Assembly (NCBI GenBank): GCA_963969595.1
Contig: OZ018413.1
Coordinates: 12,761,711-12,825,710 of the forward strand
DNA length: 64,000 bases
Source of the DNA: Neckera pumila
Lineage: Eukaryota; Streptophyta; Bryopsida; Hypnales; Neckeraceae
Direction: 5' to 3'
Both the position numbers and the translations under genes were made by a program. Below are positions 56,520-64,000 of the stretch, piece after piece (within the stretch, counting starts at the first letter, position 1; each line of letters opens with the position of its first letter). Under the pieces are notes generated by a model, which ran no database searches, was not told where the DNA came from, and saw only the letters and a list, made by a program, of their open reading frames with translations.

Positions 56520-56606
56520 AAATGACGTGGCATATGACATGGCATGCCACGTGTAAATTAGTTGACGTGGTATAAAATTATGCTGATGTGGCATGCCACG
56601 TCAGCA
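56520..56606. repeat. ACGT-core palindromes inside the CACTA element
   Basis: CATGGCATGCCACGTG near 56538 and GCTGATGTGGCATGCCACGT followed by CAGC near 56582 are near-perfect palindromes. TGATGTGGCATACCACATCA at about 57402-57421 mirrors them on the right side. Confidence 0.65.
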
Positions 56607-56999
56607 TATTGGAGCTGTCTCTTTGCATTTTCTACACTTATTTTGGAGATGTCTTAGTAGACTTAGAGATGTCACTAGAGACATTTTCTACAACGTTGAG
56701 ATGTTTTCTTGGACATTTCTGTAGACTTCTAGATGTTTTAAAAAATATAGTCACAATCGGTATAACGTCTACAGAGACGTCATCAGAGCGGCCTTTGAGA
56801 CATACAAAAAAATCCTGTTGGATGTTTGTGTGCTGCTCTACCAAAATTTAAATCCAGTGTTTTCAATGTCCCATATAGTTTGTCTTCCCCTCTACCACTC
56901 TACTTGTATAAAGAGCTCGTCTTCTCCCCTCTATAAACTCACATCAAGTGACTTTTGAAGCCATGTGACATAATTGCCAATTATGATGTATTCTATACG

Positions 57000-57062
57000 G
57001 CATATTATGTATGGTATATGATGTATGATGTATGATGTATAATGTATGGTGTACTGTGTATG
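57000..57062 (+). repeat. Short ATGTATGA/G tandem repeat
   Basis: GTATGATGTATGATGTATAATG-like units of about 8-9 bases run through this stretch inside the CACTA element. Confidence 0.6.
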
Positions 57063-57799
57063 ATATGTTATATTGGACATTATGATATGCATGTGGACGT
57101 CGTATGAGACATGTGAGATTGTCCATATAAACATCATGCCAAATAGTTCATTCCATGACATGAACGTTTAATATGATATCATTTTGTTCTCTTAAATCAT
57201 ACCAAACATTGCCAGAGGTATTCATGATGAAAAGTAGATGTTTACATTGATGTCACAAAAAATTTGGACGTCTAAGGTGATGTTTCAAAAAACGTCTATA
57301 AAAACGTCTAGATGTCTGAATTGATGTCTTAGAAAACGTACAGATGTCTATGTTGACGTTTTCAAAGACAGCAAGAAAATTTTTAGACAACAAAAAAATA
57401 TACTGATGTGGCATACCACATCATCTGTGCTGGATGCCACGTCACTTTTTCCATCGCCACGTCATGTGCCACCTCAGATGCCACATCATGGCCAAAAATG
57501 GATTTTAAAATTCCTACGTGGCTGCCTGTGTCCGCGTGGCGCTTAGGTGGCAGCCACATGGCAGCCTTTGAGGACCCCATTGACCCATGTTTTTTGGACA
57601 TCCGATCCCCCAGCATGTTGATGTCCGACGTCAAATCTAATGTCAAACCGGAGTCTTGAGCAACGCAATTTTTTGGACGTCCACGTAGACATTTCAAGAC
57701 ACCAGTCACAACATCAGCACGCAGAATCCAGGGATAAACAAAAACACAAGTTTCTTATAGTAAATCCAAAGCCTAAGCAAGTAATTCCAGTGGTCGAAA

Positions 57800-58130
57800 G
57801 TAGTTCATACAAGCAAATTGACCAGCTGTTGTAGGAACAAATTGTTGGCAACCATCCAAAGAGACTTCTTAAGGGTATAAGCCATCTAAGTGCTTAGTGT
57901 AAAGCCAACTCCGTCAATTTGTCATTGTAACTCCAATTGTCACCACCTATACGCTTGGAGGAGGTGGTAATTTGAGATGTCGTCCGGACTTGCTTATTGC
58001 TTCAATGCTATGGGGCATATTTATGCAGTAGACCAAGGGGTGTCGTATTGAACAAACTCGTAGTCCTGTGCACATTGGTCTTGTTAGGATCATCATCATT
58101 GTCACCATCTTCAAGAATTTGGAGCATTGT
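57800..58130 (-). pseudogene. Coding remnant flanking the CACTA element
   Basis: A minus frame from ATG near 58120 reads MLQILEDGDNDDDPNKTNVH, then RTTSLFNTTPLGLLHKYAP, to a stop. A neighbouring frame reads SPDDISNYHLLQAYRW. It is short, acidic and unrecognised. Confidence 0.25.
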
Positions 58131-58139
58131 GAAAACTCC

Positions 58140-59182
58140 TAAATCTTAAATCTTAAAATCCTAAATTTTAAACCTTAAACTCTAAAGTTCAAATATCTTG
58201 CTTGCAACTATTGCTCTACCAAGTAGTGACTTCCAACATATACATCCACAACGTCCTTCACTTTATTTTACTCAATATCTATTTTTTGAAATATTAATAC
58301 CACAACAAATGTAAAATCTTTCATATAAAAAAAAACAATAGTAAAATATATGAACAATGAACTTGAAGAAGTGCGCCATCTATGTCAATTTTATTTTTTA
58401 GCAATACATTGAATAAAGATTAATAAATAAACAAGTAGCTTGACTACTTTATACATCCACCTAATAGCAAAATAAAAAACCCTAATACATTAAAGAATCA
58501 CAATTCAAAATTCCAATACAAGTCAAAAACACATACCTATTTCACATAGTTTAAGTAAAAACAAACTCAAACCCCGTGCAAAAATTCTACTACTTAATAG
58601 ATAAGAGACAAGATGATTCCTAAGAAGTGGATTCCAAACCTTAGTTCCAAGGAGTTCATTATAACAAGTAAACTTGTGCAAGTTTCAAAGCACAGTTTCA
58701 CATTTGATCCGTTTCCTGAGGCAAAGTCAAAGTCTGAAGCTATTGCATATATTGTAATAAGTTGAAGGTGTTGTGCGTTCTCTTCTTGGTTGTAGGTTGC
58801 TTAATAAAGGTTTAGTAGCTTAGATTGGAATGTGAATGTTTAGTAGAGCTAGAAAATTTCAATGACAATCTTCACCTAATAAATCTCCAAGTTACAACAC
58901 AACATACTATATGTATATTTTTTTATATCATATGCTACCAAATGCCCGAGCATTAAAGGGTTAATTTGAAGGAGGTGTTGTATTTCTACAAGCTGCTTGC
59001 ACCTCTTGTACTAGAAGAAATATACAACATCAAATCATTTTATCTAATTTGTTGAGAATTTTAATAAAAATTTACTCCCATTCATTTTTCAATCACAAAT
59101 ACATTCTACAATCCATCCAAACAATTTCACCAAAAATTTCAATTTTTTGTATATCAACATTCATATGCACAAAAACATTAAG
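58140..59182. other. AT-rich spacer
   Basis: No gene. A run of CCTAAATCTTAAATC-type words (58136-58190) is weakly tandem. Confidence 0.4.
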
Positions 59183-59356
<174 letters not shown>

Positions 59357-59756
59357 TTCTTATTTGAAAAGCCTTCTTTTTGGAAGAATGATATTCATCT
59401 TTCCAAAAACAAATGTGATACATTGAATATGTATTATTTTTGAAAAAAATAAATCAAGTTTTGAATTAAATTTCTCTTGTTACATGGGGCAAAAACATTT
59501 TGTTTTAATTTTTTATAGATGAATATATCTATAGGATTACATTTTAGAATTAAACCAATCCAGGGTTAAATTTTTGTAAATGAATAGGATAGAAGATTAC
59601 AATATTTGGATTCTTGATTTTTTGGTGTTGTAATGACAGTGTAGATAAAAAAATTCTCTTGTCAAAATTTCTTTACAAAACCAAACTTAAAACTCTCAAG
59701 TACAACCATGAAACTTTTGTACAAAATTATGATGCCAGTTTGCACCAAATTTAGTT

Positions 59757-59820
59757 CTTCAATGAAGGTACATTATTTTTTGATGTACCTTCATTGAAGA
59801 CTTCAAAAAATAATGTACCT
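59757..59820. repeat. Two overlapping perfect inverted repeats
   Basis: CTTCAATGAAGGTACA (59757-59772) pairs perfectly with TGTACCTTCATTGAAG (59784-59799). AGGTACATTATTTTTTGA (59766-59783) pairs perfectly with TCAAAAAATAATGTACCT (59803-59820). The two stems share bases and cannot form together. Confidence 0.95.
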
Positions 59821-60600
59821 AACTTTTATTTATAAGGTAAGCATTTGCAAATACAATGTTGGTAGATATACTCTTTTACAAATGATATTAATTGATTCTT
59901 TGTTCCTAAATAATAATAAATTAATTTTTTATTATAAATTAAAGCTCATAATCTTTCATTTCAAGTTTTTCAAGTATAGTTTTTGAAATAAAAGGGAGAC
60001 AAAGATTTGAACTCTTATTAAAAAACAACAACTTATAGAGGACTACATTTTATTTGTTTTAAACTCTTGGACATCTTTATGTGTAAAGAATAACCATAGA
60101 ATACAATTAAAACAATAGGTGTTTGATTCTTTTCATTTTGTTGATTGTTAGTTTATTTGATTTTTTTTTATGTATAAACTTATATGATTTGCAAATAAAA
60201 TGTAGAAATATTAGTTTATGATGTTGGTTACATAAGCCATTTCATTTGATTCTTTAAACAAAGAATTCTTTAAAATTAGTTTTTTTTATTAGAACCCAAT
60301 CGGACACTAATAAAGAAATTGACGGATTCATATGGCTCATGCTTAATTTTGATCTATTAAATACAATTTTCTTCCTTGCTATTTTTTTTTTTTTTAATCC
60401 TTTTAAGATTTTTCACTCAAGGAAAAAGATTTTGAGAGCTTTTCTAACAAGTATCATTAGTTTTTGAATTGTTAGCAAGGTTTTCTTTCAAATAATTTAC
60501 AATTGGGTTTGTTAAAGGATATAAACTTAGTGTGAAAAACCAAAACCAAGTGGTTTTTAAATATTTATTTCTTATAGCAGATTAAAATTTAGAAATGGAT

Positions 60601-60602
<2 letters not shown>

Positions 60603-60632
<30 letters not shown>
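60603..60632. repeat. (TA)n microsatellite
   Basis: About 14 TA units. Confidence 0.9.
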
Positions 60633-60637
<5 letters not shown>

Positions 60638-61730
60638 ATGAAAACATACATTGTATAGAAAAGAGCCCCTAACAATATTTAGACTTCAAGTATTATAGCT
60701 TTAATCAATTTTCTTTGATTATCCAATTAAAGCAGAACCAAAAAATTACTAATTTTACCAAATGCTATTGTTGTTCAGAAGCTTAGAAAAAGTAGTGTGC
60801 TAGAATTAATAAAATAAAATAAAAATTTAACTCCAAATTGAATATTTCAAAAATTATATTCAAAAAATTATTTTGCATACACTTCATTTTCAACATGAAT
60901 TTAAGAGCAAAGCATTAGCTTTCTATGAATTATAATCTTGCCTATAGAATACTTATTTCAATCAACATTACTCTTGTAATAGGCCACTAATTAAAAAAAC
61001 TTTTAACTCAATAGTATCTTGTATACTCTCTATTCTATTGATAAATTTACCTCAGCATCTTAGAACCCTCCAAACCTATCCCCCACCTTCCTCATGAACT
61101 AGATTGATTTAAAAAAACAAATAAACTTCTTTTTTATTGCTTCTTTACATTCTTAATCTAATAAGAGATCAAACTAGCCTAGTAATGCCTCAAGATGCTT
61201 TTCAATAAAGTGGTAGAAGCATTTAGATTTGAAAAACTAAAAAAGTATTTTGATTGAAACAAACCATAATATAAAACTTCTAAGTTCTTTAGAAACATGA
61301 GATAATTATTATACTATTAAATATTAGAGCCTAAATAGCACTTTGTAAAATGATACCATAGTATGAGCCCAAGGGCATGCAACCACTTGTTTTGCAAAGA
61401 AAACTCTATATCCCATGTGAAGGAGAGAGAGGGACAATATTTCTTTTAGTAACCACACACACTTTAAAAAAATAGAGCAAGGCATCCATAAAGCAACAAC
61501 ATGCTTTGTGTCTTAGTCTAGAATGTTGTATTCTGAATCCAGAGCTGTCGGTGTCAATAACATCAATATTTTCTTGAACATTTAGGAATGATGTGTATGA
61601 TTAAAATAAATGCTAGTGGCAAAAGAAGACTTGGTGAGCATTGAAAATCCTACTATACAAAAATTGACGACAATATAGGACAAAGTAAAACATTTGAGTC
61701 AGCACAATGTAGGTGGGCATGTAGCAAGTG

Positions 61731-61830
61731 TGTTCTTAGAACATTCCAAATCACAATAGCGTACTGCTTTTTTCTTCTTACAAGATGTTCTTAGAACATT
61801 CCAAATCACAGTAGCGTACTCCTCTTCTCT
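61731..61830 (+). repeat. 55-bp tandem duplication
   Basis: TGTTCTTAGAACATTCCAAA, continued by TCACA(A/G)TAGCGTACT, occurs at 61731 and 61786 with one difference in 35 bases, followed by similar CTTCTT-rich tails. Confidence 0.85.
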
Positions 61831-61923
61831 TCTTATTCTCAACTGGCCATAGCCAATTTGACAAACTGTGCATCCTTTGTCAACTCGAGCTGGACTAGTC
61901 TATTCAACAATAGCTATTGTGAG

Positions 61924-62026
61924 ACGTGGCACCAATCGGCACCATGTATCTGGAGTTCATGCGTTATACTTAATCTTCACAGTCGTAGACTTTTGTTACC
62001 TCAGCTCCTAGGCTTCTACTATATAA
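61924..62026 (+). promoter_or_regulatory. Candidate promoter: G-box core, CCAAT box, TATA box
   Basis: GACGTGGC at 61923-61930, ACCAATCGG around 61931-61939 and TATATAA at 62020-62026 stand in normal order. The TATA box is 36 bases before the first ATG (62056) and 79 before the second (62099). The segment is GC-richer than the AT-rich DNA to its left. Confidence 0.4.
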
Positions 62027-62098
62027 TCTGAATGCTTTCAGTTCTCACTCATCAAATGCCACTCACAGCTAGTGCCGTTCAGTCGGACTACCTCCACT

Positions 62099-62389
62099 AT
62101 GATAGACATTGCCGGGAAGGCCATATTTGGTGAACTGGCAATTTTCACATTGCCAATTGTGTTGAGATCTGCTTATTCTGTGCTACTGAGGCTTGTAAAC
62201 TACTCTGATTGCCAACTTGCTAATACAGGGAGACCAGCGGGCCATCACCCCCCCTCGGTCAAATCTCTCCAAAAGTGCACTGAGGGGGGTCAAATGACCC
62301 CTCCCAATCCGAAATTGCAGCTTCACCCCCACCTCCCAATGTTTTCAAACTTTGGATTGCCTGTGGATGAAAAAACCAGTCACGAATGA
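62099..62389 (+). CDS. Short ORF of unknown function downstream of the candidate promoter
   Basis: ATG at 62099 opens 96 codons (MIDIAGKAIFGELAIFTLPI, then VLRSAYSVLLRLVNYSDCQL) to TGA near 62387. Residues 8-35 are hydrophobic and could form a membrane helix or targeting signal. The second half is Pro/Lys-rich and overlaps a C-rich imperfect palindrome, so the true coding part may end near 62225. The first ATG (62056) is in another frame and stops after 26 codons. This could be a first exon rather than a whole gene. No family recognised. Confidence 0.25.
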   Translation: MIDIAGKAIFGELAIFTLPIVLRSAYSVLLRLVNYSDCQLANTGRPAGHHPPSVKSLQKCTEGGQMTPPNPKLQLHPHLPMFSNFGLPVDEKTSHE

Positions 62390-62404
62390 CATTTCTCTAG
62401 AAGA

Positions 62405-62600
62405 AAAGAATGTTGGATGGATGAAATCACGTTGGATGAATGACAAAGTTTTGGATGATTAATTTATTGGATGGATGAAGTTTCGTAGTTGGGATGACAA
62501 AATTTTGGATGATCGGATTGCTTTTAGATGGGTGAAATCAAGGCATATGAATGACATTTTTTTAGATGAAGTATTTGTTGGTTGGATGAATTCTGACAAT
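62405..62600 (+). repeat. Degenerate minisatellite, about 57-bp unit
   Basis: GTTGGATGGATGAAATCACG (62411), ATTGGATGGATGAAGTTTCG (about 62468), TTTTAGATGGGTGAAATCAA (about 62523) and GTTGGTTGGATGAATTCTG (about 62577) head successive units. Each is followed by (T)GAATGACA(A)-type words. Nearly four copies with rising divergence. Confidence 0.65.
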
Positions 62601-62639
62601 CGATCCCGTGTACCAAATAAGGTGCTAATACAAAAAAAT

Positions 62640-64000
62640 AGAGTGATAATATAAAAAATCAAAATTCAATATTAATAAATTCAATGCATACATCACATGG
62701 ACATCCCTGCTGGGTTCAAGTCCTATCCTACTTCCCAATCTTGTGCTTCACTACTTCGTCAGAAAAAGGACCTACATCTTAAAATGCCAGAGAGACTAGC
62801 CAGATGCAATAGCTTTGATGGGCCAGATAGCGCAAGACAGGGAGCTCTGCAACATCAAGTCGGATGAGTTCACTGGCCACATGAGCAACTGTATCGTCTG
62901 GTCCTACCTGCAAATTCATCACTGAAACCAATAACTATGGGGCATAGTAGGGTGCCAACAATACCAATACACCTCTCCCACCCTACAACAAATCTTACCA
63001 TTTTTTCTTTGTTTATGAGTGAGAAATATTTGGTTTTATTTTTCAGAGGTGAAACCACATGACTGTCTAATATTTGTCATATAATTTTCAAATTTTTTTA
63101 TAAATTTAAAAAAAAAAACATGATTTGTAATCTGAAATTTTCAGAAAAAAATCATGTTTTTTGAGTTGGTGTCAAATATTTATTTTTGAATACGATTTAC
63201 ATTTGTATCTAGACTTTTTAGAAAAGAAATAGATTATAGTAGAACATTGTGGAACTTCAATTTCACAAAAACACTTATTTTAAGGATTTCTTTTCAAAAT
63301 TTTCAAGAGGAGTAGAAACTGCACTTCAAAATATTCATTTTGTTTAGTTTTGCTCAAAATCAGAAGAAAGCCTTTTGAATGCCAAAATCAAATTTTAATG
63401 CAAAAAAGCTCAAAGTACTTAAATATTGTAACATTTTTTTGATAAACTTTCCCATACAATAAATAATAATAAAAAACGACAAAAATGTCTTGAGCTTATA
63501 ACAATGATATGGCAATGGCTATAGCATCCATCAATAAAATTGCACACGAAAAATTGGATGAAAATCATCCATCCTTCAACATGTACAAAACCTATTTGAA
63601 CATCCAAAGAATACAAACTGTCACCTGGGGTTGAGTCTATTGTAGTACAACAAGCCTCTTATAGAAGAGAAGCCAAGGGTGAATGTAAACAAAGATCCAC
63701 TATTTTGAGCCATATTTAGGGTATATTCTAGATGTTTCCCAACTAATGGGGCCTCTGATTGCAAATATGAACTCAAAATTTGCAAATTTTATCATGCATT
63801 GCAAATAAAAAGTTATTGCATTTTTCCCAAGAATAAAACGGGGGAGGAGGCAAAACGAGCCTTTGCGAGAGGCTTGTTGAACTACCGTATGTAAAGGTCT
63901 CATTTGGCACTTGAATGCCAAAAACCTTTCTTTTTCATACGCAAACAATTTCAACAGCTAGACAGATAGAAACTCCGGTCTTCATAAGAAGGCCGGCGTG
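62640..64000. other. Spacer to the right edge
   Basis: AT-rich with no supported gene. Short minus-strand frames here have no start context or family likeness. Confidence 0.4.

Larger units (their letters stand above)
56134..57762. mobile_element. Non-autonomous CACTA (En/Spm-like) element
   Basis: The left end CACTATAAGAAACCCGTG at 56134 and the inverse of the right end, TACTATAAGAAACTTGTG at 57762, form terminal inverted repeats matching the CACTA(C/T)AAGAAA signature. The final base of the right end is changed from G to A on plus. AAT lies directly outside both ends (56131-56133 and 57763-57765), the 3-bp target duplication expected for this superfamily. Both subterminal zones are full of GATGTCT / GACGTCT / AGACATC words and TGACGTGGC-type words, like the binding-site arrays of CACTA elements. 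There is no transposase frame, so it depends on one supplied in trans. Confidence 0.85.

Noticed and set aside
61731..61745. GTTCTTAGAAC as a heat-shock element
   Set aside because: The spacing is TTC-3-GAA, whereas heat-shock elements need alternating 5-base nGAAn units.

Overview
The window looks like nuclear DNA of a land plant with a large, repeat-rich, AT-rich genome. Evidence for this: AT-rich introns with GT..AG borders, plant-type telo-boxes (AAACCCTA), TATA boxes, a Ty3/gypsy chromovirus remnant, a CACTA (En/Spm-like) element, a foldback MITE-like element and many minisatellites. Fragments resembling a HET-domain protein and a Tet/JBP-like dioxygenase would fit a non-seed plant, but this is a weak inference. 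No bacterial operon, CRISPR array, rRNA or recognisable tRNA was seen, and no intact gene of known function.

Layout. 1-2240 (+): decayed multi-exon gene, unrecognised. 2844-3460 (-): unrecognised coding remnants. 3461-6505: AT-rich spacer with copies of a dispersed repeat. 6506-7517 (-): broken two-intron gene whose last exons resemble a 2-oxoglutarate/Fe(II) dioxygenase fold. About 7520-14570 (-): a large transposon-type locus. It holds a TATA-bearing leader, a gag-like/'putative plant transposon protein' ORF with three in-frame stops, a second coding block, a lysine/glutamate-rich tail and a GC-richer noncoding flank. It is interrupted by a plus-strand promoter-like segment with tandem repeats. 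14580-15128 (-): zinc-finger ORF.

16980-18450 and 40560-42720 are two G-poor arrays of short recurring motifs. 19217-19930 (-) is a 98-codon ORF with telo-box and E2F-like sites upstream. 24010-26345 (-) is a truncated chromovirus (RNase H, integrase, chromodomain) with a repeat-bearing tail. 26346-29450 is AT-rich repeat debris. 29850-34100 is a second complex, transposon-like locus with minus-strand exons, hairpin repeats and a 92-bp minisatellite. 36268-37064 (+) is a HET-like pseudogene abutting a 231-bp foldback element.

38574-38790 (-) is an exon-like block. 42720-46520 is AT-rich spacer. 46530-49530 (-) holds decayed coding blocks, one with a Myb/SANT-like segment. 50188-50881 (+) has two exon-like blocks. 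56134-57762 is a complete non-autonomous CACTA element with a 3-bp target duplication. 59183-59356 is a long GATA-type microsatellite. 59757-59820 is a pair of overlapping perfect inverted repeats. 62020-62389 (+) is a promoter-like region with a short ORF, followed by a 57-bp degenerate minisatellite.

Overall this reads as a graveyard of mobile elements and degraded genes, with a few modern-looking repeats. Most coding calls are pseudogenes. Frames were followed by eye, so exon borders are approximate unless a splice site is named.
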